A DNA stretch of 7,940 nucleotides from an uncultured Clostridia bacterium (GCA_947177115.1 CAMWTG010000122.1:1-7940), one strand, 5' to 3'; counted from the first letter of the stretch, positions 1-5,907 are shown. Program-made: numbers and translations. Notes: a model not told the origin generated them from the letters alone.

Positions 1-65
1 AACCGGGCCCCCCGGCGATCTACCCTTATGTTGGGTTGGGATTCGTATTATGTGTATAGAGACAG
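1..65. other. Sequencing-adapter read-through (Nextera) at contig edge
   Basis: Read on the minus strand from 65 down, the sequence is CTGTCTCTATACACAT (65..50). This is the Tn5/Nextera mosaic end with one T missing. After it come exactly 24 nt (49..26), which is the length of the 16-nt remainder of the i5-side adapter plus an 8-nt index. Then GGGTAGATC (25..17) matches the P5 segment GTGTAGATC at 8 of 9 bases. The rest, 16..1, is G/C-rich and resembles the following P5 bases poorly. Spacing and order fit low-quality read-through of a library adapter kept in the assembly. Real genomic sequence should start at about base 66. The mosaic end match and the 24-nt spacing are seen directly; the adapter layout is known; the artefact call is inference, but strong. 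Confidence 0.93.
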
Positions 66-928
66 AACAGGTCCATCATGTCGTTGAAGTCGGCATAGGC
101 CTCATACAGTTCCACGGTGGTAAATTCCGGGTTGTGCTTGGTGTCCATACCCTCATTGCGGAAGATACGTCCCACCTCATAAACCCGCTCCATTCCCCCT
201 ACGATCAGCCGCTTCAGGGGCAGCTCCGTAGCAATGCGCATATACATGTCAATATCCAGCGTATTGTGATGGGTAATGAAGGGTCTGGCGGTGGCGCCGC
301 CGCTGATGGTGTTCAGCACTGGCGTCTCCACCTCCATATAGCCCCGGCCGTCAAGGAAATGGCGCAAATACTTGATAAAGGCGCTGCGGATCTCAAAGTT
401 CCGGCGAACCTCCGGATTGACGATGAGATCCACATACCGCTGGCGGTAGCGGGTCTCCTTGTCTGTCAGGCCGTGGAATTTCTCAGGCAGGGGCAGCAGG
501 GATTTGCTCAACAGCGTGATCTCCCTGCCCCGGACGCTCATCTCGCCCCGCTGGGTGCGGAAAACCTCGCCCCGGACACCTACGATGTCGCCAATGTCGT
601 ACTTTTTAAACCGGTTATAGGCATCCTCATCCATCTCGTCCTTCCGGGCATAGAGCTGGATGCGGCCGGACTTATCCTGCAGGTCGCAGAAACTGACCTT
701 GCCCATGCCCCGCTTGCTCATAAGACGGCCGGCAATGGTGATCTCACTGCCCTCCAGGGCGTCAAAATGATCTTTGATCTCCTGGGCATGATGGCTCGCC
801 ACAAACTTGGTCTCCTGGAAAGGGTCCCGCCCCTCATTCTGGAGGCTGCTCAGCTTCTCCCGGCGTACCCGCAAAATTTCGCTGAGGTCCTGCGGGACCT
901 CGGGGGTACTGTTGTTATTTTCGGCCAT
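66..928 (-). CDS. lysS: Lysyl-tRNA synthetase, class II (3' part missing)
   Basis: Charges tRNA-Lys with lysine in the cytoplasm. The ATG at 928 (protein start MAENNN) is chosen over one 13 codons upstream because it has a GAGGAG-type ribosome binding site about 8 nt before it and gives the normal N-terminus. An OB-fold anticodon-binding domain spans residues about 62-145 (ITIAGRLMSKRG, then SGRIQLYARKD). The class II core then begins, with motif 1 near 190-204 (FLDGRGYMEVETPVL) and motif 2 near 250-275 (YEVGRIFRNEGMDTKHNPEF). Family members are about 490-505 residues; only 287 genuine residues are present, and motif 3 is absent. The reading frame continues into adapter sequence for 13 junk codons and stops at 26, so the protein end seen there is false. 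The gene follows greA by 87 bp with no terminator between them, a pairing common in Clostridia. The truncation is an assembly edge, not a pseudogene. Confidence 0.95.
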
Positions 929-1015
929 GACTGTTCTCTCCTCTTTTGTATCTTGGAGCCTGCTCAACGTCTCTCCACATGCGCTGAGATACGGAACCGG
1001 CTCTTATAAACGCGC

Positions 1016-1489
1016 TTACCGCTCGATCTTGTCGATTCGGTACTTGATTTCACCGGCAGGAGCGCTGACAGTGACGGTATCGCCCTCCCGATGGTTCATA
1101 AGAGCCTTGCCGAAGGGAGAATCTTCGCTGATGATGCCGTGCATGGCGTCCGCCTCCTGACTGCCCACGATCTTGAAGCTGCGGCTTGCGCCGCCGCTTA
1201 CCGCCGTGACGGTAACGATGGACCCGATGGTCACCTGGTCGGTGGGCATGTCGCCCTCTTCAATGATAACAGCGTGAAGCAGGACATTTTCCAGTTCACT
1301 GATGCGGGAATAAAGTTTTCCCTGCTCGTTTTTGGCCTCATCGTACTCGCTGTTTTCGCTGAGATCGCCGAACCCCCGGGCCACCTTGATCATCTCCGCC
1401 ACCTCATCGCTGCGGGTGGTTTTCAGGTAGTTCAGTTCCTTTTGCAGCTCATCGAAACGAGCCTGACTCATCTTGAATTCTTTTTTCAT
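1016..1489 (-). CDS. greA: Transcription elongation factor GreA
   Basis: Binds in the RNA polymerase secondary channel and stimulates cleavage of backtracked transcripts. The protein is 157 residues (family about 158), beginning MKKEFKMSQARFDELQKEL. The N-terminal half is the antiparallel coiled coil. Its tip carries GDLSENSEYDEAKNEQG (about residues 41-57), with the acidic Asp and Glu that help position the catalytic metal. The C-terminal half is the FKBP-like fold, with TDQVTIGSIVTV, the GIISEDSPFGKALMNHREGD stretch and a basic end (YRIDKIER). The ATG at 1489 is preceded by GGAAAGGA (1506..1499) at 9 nt. An in-frame ATG 21 codons upstream would add a non-homologous extension (MEPCARQD...) and is rejected. 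It is the first gene of a greA-lysS unit, driven by the consensus promoter at 1579-1607 with a leader of about 80 nt. Confidence 0.96.
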   Translation of the reverse strand: MKKEFKMSQARFDELQKELNYLKTTRSDEVAEMIKVARGFGDLSENSEYDEAKNEQGKLYSRISELENVLLHAVIIEEGDMPTDQVTIGSIVTVTAVSGGASRSFKIVGSQEADAMHGIISEDSPFGKALMNHREGDTVTVSAPAGEIKYRIDKIER

Positions 1490-1522
1490 GTCACTCGGTC
1501 CTTTCCATCTTCCGTACAGGCC

Positions 1523-1547
1523 GCCGTGGTCCTGCCGGGCACACGGC
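1523..1547 (-). other. Possible stem-loop in the greA leader
   Basis: GCCGTG (1523-1528) and CACGGC (1542-1547) are perfect 6-bp complements around a 13-nt loop, between the predicted transcription start and the greA ribosome binding site. There is no T-run after it, so it does not look like a terminator. It could affect message stability, or it could be chance in GC-rich DNA. Confidence 0.25.
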
Positions 1548-1578
1548 TCCACAATACTGATTCATTACCATTCATTGC

Positions 1579-1607
1579 ATTATATAGGGATTTTCCCGTT
1601 CTGTCAA
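1579..1607 (-). promoter_or_regulatory. Vegetative (sigma-A) promoter of greA-lysS
   Basis: On the minus strand TTGACA (1607..1602) and TATAAT (1584..1579) are separated by exactly 17 bp; both hexamers are perfect consensus. Transcription should start near 1572 and leave a leader of about 80 nt before greA. The -35 box contains the TGA stop of the upstream 245-residue gene. The spacer holds a small perfect inverted repeat, GGGATTTTCCC (1587-1597). No terminator lies between the upstream gene and this promoter, so read-through into greA may add to its expression. Confidence 0.9.
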
Positions 1608-2341
1608 CCAGGAATTTCCGCTAACAGGGTCTCCAGGGACAGTGCCCCCATGGCGTACAGAGCGGCGGCCAGCTGCTCTTGGTCACAGTTGTTCTCCACC
1701 TGGGCCCCCGCTTCTCCGGGCAGGCACAAGGGCAGGCGGCCCCGGCCCGCCTCGCCGCCGGGATAAAGCGTGTAGAGAATGGGATTATCCAGCTTTAGAT
1801 CCCCTCTTGGCGTAAAAAGCACAAGGGCGTCCGCCCGGTTGAGCTGATCCGGCGATGGCTCCAGCAGCAGGGATATCCCATACTCCCGCCGCAGGCTCCG
1901 TGCAAAATTCTCCGCGCCCCGTGCGCTGAGAAGCACATAGCGGTAGCTGAGCGCCAGCGCCTTGGCGCACTCGGTCACCTCCCGGACAGCCCTCTCGCCG
2001 GAGATAGCCACCACCGCCTGGGTGGGTTGGAAACCGCTGCTTTCCAGCCGCCGCCGGGTCAGCGGCGCAGCCAGGGCCCGCCGCAGGGGCAGGGTGTCAA
2101 TGGGCAGGATGCCCATGCGGATGAACAGCGCCGTATAGGGAAAGTCCACCGGGAACACCGCGGAGCGCACCCCCGCCTCCCGGAGCATTTTTGCGCCCTG
2201 CCGGGCGCGGTAAAGGGCCAGGGGCCCGTTAGCCCGGGCCCTTATCCCCAGATGCAGCGTTACGAAATTTCCGCCGGAGAGCTGTCGCTCGGCAAGCTCG
2301 GGCCGTTTGGCGCCGTCTCCGTAGATGATATAGCCTAACAT
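1604..2341 (-). CDS. Hypothetical protein, 245 residues, unrecognised family
   Basis: I do not recognise this protein. It starts MLGYIIYGDG, has no signal peptide or clear membrane segment, and is probably cytoplasmic. The ATG at 2341 is preceded by GGGAGG (2357..2352) at 10 nt. The open frame extends 45 codons upstream, but through the leader and across the M23 gene's terminator, so the longer form is rejected. Seen in the sequence: an Arg-rich stretch LPLRRALAAPLTRRRLE (about 84-100), then what looks like alternating strands and helices, AVVAISGERAVREVTECAKALA (109-130), YRYVLLSARG (133-142) and ADALVLFTP (170-178). This pattern suggests a Rossmann-like alpha/beta half, but it lacks a convincing GxGxxG motif. 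Four cysteines near the end and middle (C125, C206, C219 among them) form no obvious metal site. It sits between an M23 peptidase gene and greA-lysS in the same direction. Codon use and GC content look like those of its neighbours. Confidence 0.8.
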   Translation of the reverse strand: MLGYIIYGDGAKRPELAERQLSGGNFVTLHLGIRARANGPLALYRARQGAKMLREAGVRSAVFPVDFPYTALFIRMGILPIDTLPLRRALAAPLTRRRLESSGFQPTQAVVAISGERAVREVTECAKALALSYRYVLLSARGAENFARSLRREYGISLLLEPSPDQLNRADALVLFTPRGDLKLDNPILYTLYPGGEAGRGRLPLCLPGEAGAQVENNCDQEQLAAALYAMGALSLETLLAEIPG

Positions 2342-2351
2342 TTTTATACCG

Positions 2352-2383
2352 CCTCCCGGTGGAATATATGATAGGCTCACCGG
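2352..2383 (-). promoter_or_regulatory. Inverted repeat overlapping the ribosome binding site of the 245-residue gene
   Basis: On the minus strand CCGGTG (2383..2378) and CACCGG (2361..2356) are perfect complements around a 16-nt AT-rich loop. The 3' arm shares two bases with the GGGAGG ribosome binding site (2357..2352). If formed in RNA, the hairpin would partly hide the site. It may be a translational control element or chance; no known riboswitch class was recognised. Confidence 0.3.
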
Positions 2384-2420
2384 TTTTATGCGCGGTCCCG
2401 CGCCGCCGCCCGGCCGGTCC

Positions 2421-2452
2421 GGAAAAAGAAAGGCGGGGGCAGCGCCCCCGCC
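2421..2452 (-). terminator. Rho-independent terminator of the M23 peptidase gene
   Basis: A perfect 9-bp stem GGCGGGGGC/GCCCCCGCC (2432-2452) with a 3-nt loop is followed on the minus strand by TTTCTTTTTCC (2431..2421). It begins 5 nt after the M23 stop codon. It implies that the M23 gene ends its own transcript and that the 245-residue gene downstream needs its own promoter or read-through. Confidence 0.92.
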
Positions 2453-2457
2453 GAAAA

Positions 2458-3654
2458 TTACCAGGCTTTGATCCATCCCTCTAGATAATTCAGGGGATCC
2501 ACTCTGCTGCCGCCTTCGGTGATCTCATAATGAAGGTGCGGCCCGCTGCTGATGCCGGTGGAGCCGGTGATCCCGATCACCTGCCCCTGGGTCACCGTGT
2601 CCCCTTCTTTCACCGAACGGCTGGACATATGGGCATACAGCGTTGTATTGCCCGGACCATGGCTGATAACCACATAATTGCCATAGGAGCTGCTGTAAGC
2701 AGAGGTGATCACCACTCCAGCCTTGGTCGCCAAAACGCTGGTCGTGGTGCCCACGCCGCAGATGTCCACTCCTTTGTGGTTGGTGGACGCGCCTTTAATG
2801 CCCGTGTTGCGGCTCCCCATAGGGGAGGATATCCGCCGGCTGGTCGTCTCCGGCCAGATGTAGCCTCCCTTGGTGGCCGTCATGGCCATCTGCCGGGCCA
2901 GCTCCTCGGATTTTTTCACGATGTCCGCCTGGATACGGTCCCGCTCGGCGTTCATCTCCGCCAATTCCGCCTCATATTCGCTCACGTTGGCCTGGATCTC
3001 TTTCAGCAGCGCCTCGGATTCCGCCTGCTGCTGGTCCAGATCCGCCTTCTGCGCCTCCAGCTCCGCCTTGGCCTCCTCGGACTGGGCTTTCAGCTGCTCC
3101 TGCACCTCCTGCTTGGCCTGGATCTGGGTCCGCAGCTGCCGCAGACCGTCCAGCACGCTTTGGTCGTAGTTCATGACCTCCTGGACATCGGACAGACGGC
3201 TGAGCAGATCGGCAAAGCTGTCCGCCTTGAACAGCACGGCCCAGTAAGAGGTGGTCCCGGCCTCCTCCATTATCCGGGCGCGTTCGCTGAATACGGCGTA
3301 CTGCTCCTCTTCCTGCTTCCTGTTCTCCTCCAGCTCATACTCTGACTGCGCCAGCAGGGTCTCAAAGCCGGAAATCTGCTTTTCCGTGTTCTCAATGGAC
3401 TGTACCGTCAGGGTGATCTGCTGGTCCAAAAGGTTTTTGCGCTTGAGAGCGCTGTTCTGCTGGTCTTTCAGATCCGCCAGCTCGCTTTTCAGGGAAGAGG
3501 TCTGCTGGGCCAGATCCTTGGCTTCGCTTTTCAGACTGTCAATTTCGCTCTGGGTCACCGCCCGGGCCACAGGGACCAGCCCCTCCGTTGGAGCCAGCGC
3601 AAATACCAGCAGCAGCGCCATGACCAGCGATAATATCCTCCGGTGTTTTTTCAT
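2458..3654 (-). CDS. Secreted coiled-coil M23 (LytM-type) peptidase, EnvC/PcsB-like
   Basis: A 398-residue exported peptidoglycan hydrolase or hydrolase activator. The signal peptide is at about 1-32: basic MKKHRR, then a hydrophobic core (LSLVMALLLVFALAP), with likely cleavage after ARA. A long Gln/Glu/Lys/Leu-rich coiled coil runs from about 34 to 258. It is broken by TTSYWAVLFKADSFADLLSRL (about 134-154), a stretch typical of PcsB/EnvC-like N-termini. The C-terminal M23 domain (about 265-398) keeps every expected residue: H293 and D297 in NHKGVD, H342 in LYAHMS, H373 and H375 in GPHLHYE. It should therefore bind zinc and cleave peptide cross-bridges, unlike the degenerate EnvC of E. coli. 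The coiled coil may restrain it until a partner such as FtsEX acts; that is inference from the family, and no ftsEX is visible here. The ATG at 3654 follows GGAGG and AAGGAT. It is transcribed alone, with its own terminator. Confidence 0.93.
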   Translation of the reverse strand: MKKHRRILSLVMALLLVFALAPTEGLVPVARAVTQSEIDSLKSEAKDLAQQTSSLKSELADLKDQQNSALKRKNLLDQQITLTVQSIENTEKQISGFETLLAQSEYELEENRKQEEEQYAVFSERARIMEEAGTTSYWAVLFKADSFADLLSRLSDVQEVMNYDQSVLDGLRQLRTQIQAKQEVQEQLKAQSEEAKAELEAQKADLDQQQAESEALLKEIQANVSEYEAELAEMNAERDRIQADIVKKSEELARQMAMTATKGGYIWPETTSRRISSPMGSRNTGIKGASTNHKGVDICGVGTTTSVLATKAGVVITSAYSSSYGNYVVISHGPGNTTLYAHMSSRSVKEGDTVTQGQVIGITGSTGISSGPHLHYEITEGGSRVDPLNYLEGWIKAW

Positions 3655-3678
3655 ATCCTTTATACCTCCATGGTTTGA

Positions 3679-3693
3679 AGCCCTGACCGGGCT
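3679..3693 (-). other. Small hairpin in the M23 gene leader
   Basis: AGCCC and GGGCT form a 5-bp stem with a 5-nt loop, just upstream of the GGAGG ribosome binding site. The surrounding leader (3655-3838) has no gene. It also holds GCGG-GAGG-CCGC followed by six T on the minus strand (about 3701-3718), a weak terminator-like shape. I could not match the leader to a known riboswitch. Confidence 0.25.
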
Positions 3694-3838
3694 GGCGCCG
3701 AAAAAAGCGGCCTCCCGCCGGACTGCATTGATTTCCCCCGCCGCCCGTTGAGACCGCTATGGAAAATTTCCCCGCTCGTCCAACCGCCCCGGCAGTGAAT
3801 ACAGCTCCTGCGCTGCCAGCAGTATAGCACATAGCTTT

Positions 3839-3862
3839 GAAAAAATCTACCGCAAAATGCGG
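3839..3862 (-). terminator. Probable weak terminator after the fruK-like gene
   Basis: Ten nt past the kinase stop codon the minus strand has CCGCA-TTT-TGCGG (3862..3850), then four bases and a run of six T (3845..3840). The stem is only 5 bp but is GC-rich and followed by the T-run, so it is plausible as an intrinsic terminator that separates the kinase from the M23 gene. Confidence 0.6.
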
Positions 3863-3871
3863 AGCAGGTTT

Positions 3872-4783
3872 TTACAACACGCTCTTTTCCACATGGATCT
3901 GCTCCATCAGCTCCATGGTCAGTTCCTTGGTGCCCAGCCAATCGCTGAAAGCCGTGGCGCATCCGGCGGCCACGCCCATCTGCAGGGCCCTGCCGAAATC
4001 GCCGGACTGCCCAAGGCCGGTAAGGAACCCGGCCACCAGCGAGTCCCCCGCCCCCACCGTGTTCACAGCCCTGCCGCAGCAGGCGTTGGCGAAATACAAC
4101 TCCCTGCCCTCCGTCAGGAGGAAGGCTCCGCCGCCGCCCATGGAAACCAGCACGTTTCTGGCCCCCTCCAGCTGCAGCTGCTGGGCCAGTTCCACGCCCT
4201 CGGCGTATTCCAGATCCTCCACGCCAAAGAGCGCCCCTAACTCCGTCAGGTTGGGTTTAATCAGGAAGGGCCGGCACTCCAGGCACTGCCACAGCGCCTC
4301 GCCGCTGCAATCCAGCACGGTGGTGCAGCCCGTATCCTGCAGCTGCCGGAGGATGGAGACATAGAAAGCGATGTTCTGGGTCCAGCCGGAAATTACCACC
4401 GCATCCTCGTCTTTTACACCCTTTAAAAGCTCCAGCATGCGCACCAGATCTCCGGCACCCAGTTCCGGCCCCTGGCCGTTGACGGCGGTCTCCACCGGTC
4501 CTTGGATTTTTACATTGATGCGGCTCTGGCCCTTGGGCAGCTCCAGCAGCGTGTGGGGGCAGTTCAGATCGTCCAGCAGATCCCGGATCGTCTGCCCGAT
4601 GCGGCCCGCGGCAAAGCCCAAGGCCCTGGTCTCCTGCCCAAACCGCTGAAGGGAGAGGGAAACATTGATTCCCTTGCCGCCGGGATAGATAACCTCGCTG
4701 CTGGTACGGTTGATCTGACCGGGGATCAGATCCGACTCCACGGTGTAGTCCAAGGAGGGGTTGGTGGTGATGGTATAGATCAT
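3872..4783 (-). CDS. fruK: PfkB-family kinase, 1-phosphofructokinase (FruK/LacC type)
   Basis: Likely phosphorylates fructose 1-phosphate to fructose 1,6-bisphosphate with ATP in the cytoplasm. The 303 residues match the family length. The N-terminus MIYTITTNPSLDYTV is the FruK/LacC hallmark (usual form TxNPAxD). The substrate-binding GGKGIN is at 35-40, SGW at 132-134 and KPNLTEL at 176-182. The C-terminal PfkB signature NTVGAGDSLVAGF is at 241-253, where D247 is the catalytic base and GAGD forms the anion hole. The ATG at 4783 is preceded by GCAGG at 9 nt. Tagatose-6-phosphate kinase (LacC) is the main alternative; these cannot be separated by eye. No fructose PTS (fruA) or DeoR-type fruR gene is adjacent, so the usual fru operon is split or absent here. 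An extended -10 promoter with an inverted repeat lies just upstream. Confidence 0.9.
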   Translation of the reverse strand: MIYTITTNPSLDYTVESDLIPGQINRTSSEVIYPGGKGINVSLSLQRFGQETRALGFAAGRIGQTIRDLLDDLNCPHTLLELPKGQSRINVKIQGPVETAVNGQGPELGAGDLVRMLELLKGVKDEDAVVISGWTQNIAFYVSILRQLQDTGCTTVLDCSGEALWQCLECRPFLIKPNLTELGALFGVEDLEYAEGVELAQQLQLEGARNVLVSMGGGGAFLLTEGRELYFANACCGRAVNTVGAGDSLVAGFLTGLGQSGDFGRALQMGVAAGCATAFSDWLGTKELTMELMEQIHVEKSVL

Positions 4784-4814
4784 ACATGCACACCTGCTCT
4801 CTCATAAAACGATA

Positions 4815-4838
4815 GGGCAAGGATACCATGAATTGCCC
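4815..4838. promoter_or_regulatory. Inverted repeat (candidate operator) over the fruK-like promoter
   Basis: GGGCAA (4815-4820) and TTGCCC (4833-4838) are perfect 6-bp inverted arms with a 12-bp gap, bracketing the -10 box. The spacing puts arm centres about 18 bp apart, not far from two helical turns, as a dimeric repressor might use. No regulator gene is in the window, so the binding protein is unknown. Chance is possible. Confidence 0.4.
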
Positions 4839-4848
4839 GGATTTTCAA
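4820..4848 (-). promoter_or_regulatory. Promoter of the fruK-like gene (extended -10)
   Basis: On the minus strand TTGAAA (4848..4843) is followed 17 bp later by TATCCT (4825..4820), preceded by TGG, which makes an extended -10. The predicted start near 4813 leaves a leader of about 30 nt. Both boxes deviate modestly from the sigma-A consensus, but spacing and position are good. Confidence 0.65.
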
Positions 4849-4913
4849 GCTGTTTTGGAAAAATTTGTTGGCAAGCCGTTTTTTCCCGGCAAAAAATTAC
4901 CAGAATTTACGCC

Positions 4914-4943
4914 TTGCTCCCGGCGGGGGGCATCCGTTATACT
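4914..4943 (+). promoter_or_regulatory. Possible promoter of the SleB-like gene
   Basis: TTGCTC (4914-4919), an 18-bp spacer and TATACT (4938-4943) resemble a sigma-A promoter about 50 bp upstream of the start codon. I looked for the forespore and mother-cell sigma patterns (SigF, SigG, SigE, SigK) and saw no convincing match. A short stem GGGAG/CTCCC (4951-4966) lies in the leader. Confidence 0.4.
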
Positions 4944-4996
4944 GTCCCAAGGGAGAAAAACCTCCCGATTTTCCAGAGGAAGGAGTATGTAACGAC

Positions 4997-5785
4997 ATGA
5001 AAGGAAAAAAGATCCTGGGCCTGCTGCTGGCGGCACTGCTGTTTACATCCAAGGCTGGGGCCTGGGATGATGTGACGGTGACAGTGGGCAGCGAAACAGT
5101 TCCCGCTTTTGTGGAAACGGGGGTGACATATGTCCAGCTGACCGCCTTGCTGGAGGCCATGGGTGGCTGGGAGACCCAGTGGGACCGTGAGGCGCGGATC
5201 GCCTCGGCGGAGACGGACCTTTTCACCCTGGACGTGCCCGCCCAGCGGAATTATGTGCTGGCCGATGGGTTCTCCTTTGAAACCGGCAGAGCGTCCCTGC
5301 TGCGGTATGGGCGCACCTATGTGCCGCTGCGCAGTGTGGCGAACCTGCTGGGCGCCCAGGTGGATTTTGTGGACTGGGATACCCCGATGATGGTACAGGG
5401 CGCGGGGCCGGCGGCCTGCACCGAAGAGGATTTTGACTGGCTGTGCCGCATCATCAGCGCGGAAAGCCAGGGGGAAAGCCTGATGGGGCAGATCGCTGTG
5501 GGCAATGTCATCCTCAACCGGGTGTCTTCCGGGCAGTTCCCCGATATGGTGAAGAGCGTGGTATTTGACAGGAAAAACGGCGTGCAGTTCGAACCCGTAG
5601 CCAATCAGACCATTTATAACGAGCCAACGGAGCAGAGCGTGCTGGCGGCACGGCTGGCGCTGGCCGGCGTGGACGCGGCGGGAGAAAGCCTGTATTTCTT
5701 CAACCCCGCCCTGTCCCAGGGGCAATGGGTACGGGCCAACCGTACATATTACGCCACCATCGGCTGCCATATGTTCTTCAAATAG
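4997..5785 (+). CDS. Secreted SleB/CwlJ-type cell wall hydrolase with copper-amine-oxidase-like N-terminal domain
   Basis: A 262-residue exported hydrolase, related to spore-cortex-lytic enzymes that cut the glycan backbone during germination. The signal peptide is at 1-22 (MKGKKILGLLLAALLF, cleavage near AGA). Residues about 26-133 form a copper-amine-oxidase N-terminal-like domain, with the typical GRTYVPLRSVANLLGA at 105-120; in Clostridia this usually serves as a wall-associated module and does not bind copper. The Hydrolase_2 (SleB) catalytic domain spans about 144-262. It holds IISAESQGE with the likely catalytic E156, then GQIAVGNVILNRV (164-176), FPDMVKSVVF and a closing CHMFFK. Classical SleB has a peptidoglycan-binding domain instead, so a role in vegetative wall turnover is equally possible. 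The ATG at 4997 follows AGGAAGGAG; an upstream ATG at 4865 lacks a signal sequence. It is the only plus-strand gene, divergent from the kinase gene and convergent with the SpoIIM-like gene. Confidence 0.9.
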   Translation: MKGKKILGLLLAALLFTSKAGAWDDVTVTVGSETVPAFVETGVTYVQLTALLEAMGGWETQWDREARIASAETDLFTLDVPAQRNYVLADGFSFETGRASLLRYGRTYVPLRSVANLLGAQVDFVDWDTPMMVQGAGPAACTEEDFDWLCRIISAESQGESLMGQIAVGNVILNRVSSGQFPDMVKSVVFDRKNGVQFEPVANQTIYNEPTEQSVLAARLALAGVDAAGESLYFFNPALSQGQWVRANRTYYATIGCHMFFK

Positions 5786-5801
5786 TACTTTAGTTTCTGC
5801 C

Positions 5802-5823
5802 CGGCAACAATGCCGCGCTTTTT
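5802..5823 (+). terminator. Terminator of the SleB-like gene
   Basis: CGGCA (5802-5806), loop ACAA and TGCCG (5811-5815) form a 5-bp GC-rich stem, followed by CGC and five T (5819-5823). It starts 16 nt past the stop codon. The stem is short, and the larger hairpin at 5861-5907 would back it up. Confidence 0.65.
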
Positions 5824-5851
5824 GTCAAGGAATCGTATGATTTACAGCCGG

Positions 5852-5907
5852 AAATAAACAAAAGCGTCCCCCTGCGCAGACCTGCTCGCTGCGCGGGGGG
5901 ACGCTTT
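5852..5907 (-). terminator. Strong stem-loop terminator between convergent genes
   Basis: Bases 5861-5879 pair with 5889-5907 in a 19-bp stem (one G-T wobble) around a 9-nt loop. On the minus strand the stem ends in GCTTTTGTTTATTTC, a good T-rich tail, so it mainly ends the gltX-spoIIM transcript, 30 nt after the SpoIIM stop codon. On the plus strand only three T follow, so it is a weaker stop for the SleB-like gene from that side. Confidence 0.93.

Noticed and set aside
26..65. A natural, shortened C-terminus or frameshift of lysS, or a real Tn5-type transposon end
   Set aside because: The mosaic-end match continues into a P5-like segment at the exact spacing of a library adapter, and no transposase or target duplication is seen. 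An artefact explains everything.
50..1009. Long plus-strand open frame (319 codons) opposite lysS
   Set aside because: Its low-complexity, His- and Gly-rich product mirrors the codon bias of lysS. There is no ribosome binding site or recognisable domain, and it starts inside adapter sequence.
2342..2420. Promoter for the 245-residue gene
   Set aside because: TATCAT and TATATT are possible -10 boxes, but neither has a reasonable -35 box at 16-18 bp.
2530..3345. Plus-strand open frame opposite the M23 peptidase gene
   Set aside because: Its Leu/Gly/Arg-rich repeats are the complement of the Gln/Glu/Lys coiled-coil codons, so it is not a real membrane or repeat protein.
3655..3838. c-di-AMP (ydaO) or c-di-GMP riboswitch in the M23 leader
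   Set aside because: Short GGGGAA-like stretches caught my eye, but the conserved core elements of either class are not present in order.
3800..3838. Promoter for the M23 gene (TATACT near 3815-3825)
   Set aside because: The -10-like box is good, but the region 16-18 bp upstream is the T-run of the preceding terminator, with no TTGACA-like hexamer. Too weak to list.
4257..4829. Second minus-strand frame of 190 codons overlapping the fruK-like gene
   Set aside because: Same strand, shifted frame; the product is Gly/Arg/Pro-rich and unlike any domain, whereas the kinase frame carries all PfkB motifs.
4987..4992. ATG-TAA start-stop just upstream of the SleB-like gene, as a possible regulatory mini-ORF
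   Set aside because: The ATG lies only one base after AGGAG, too close for initiation, so it is probably chance.
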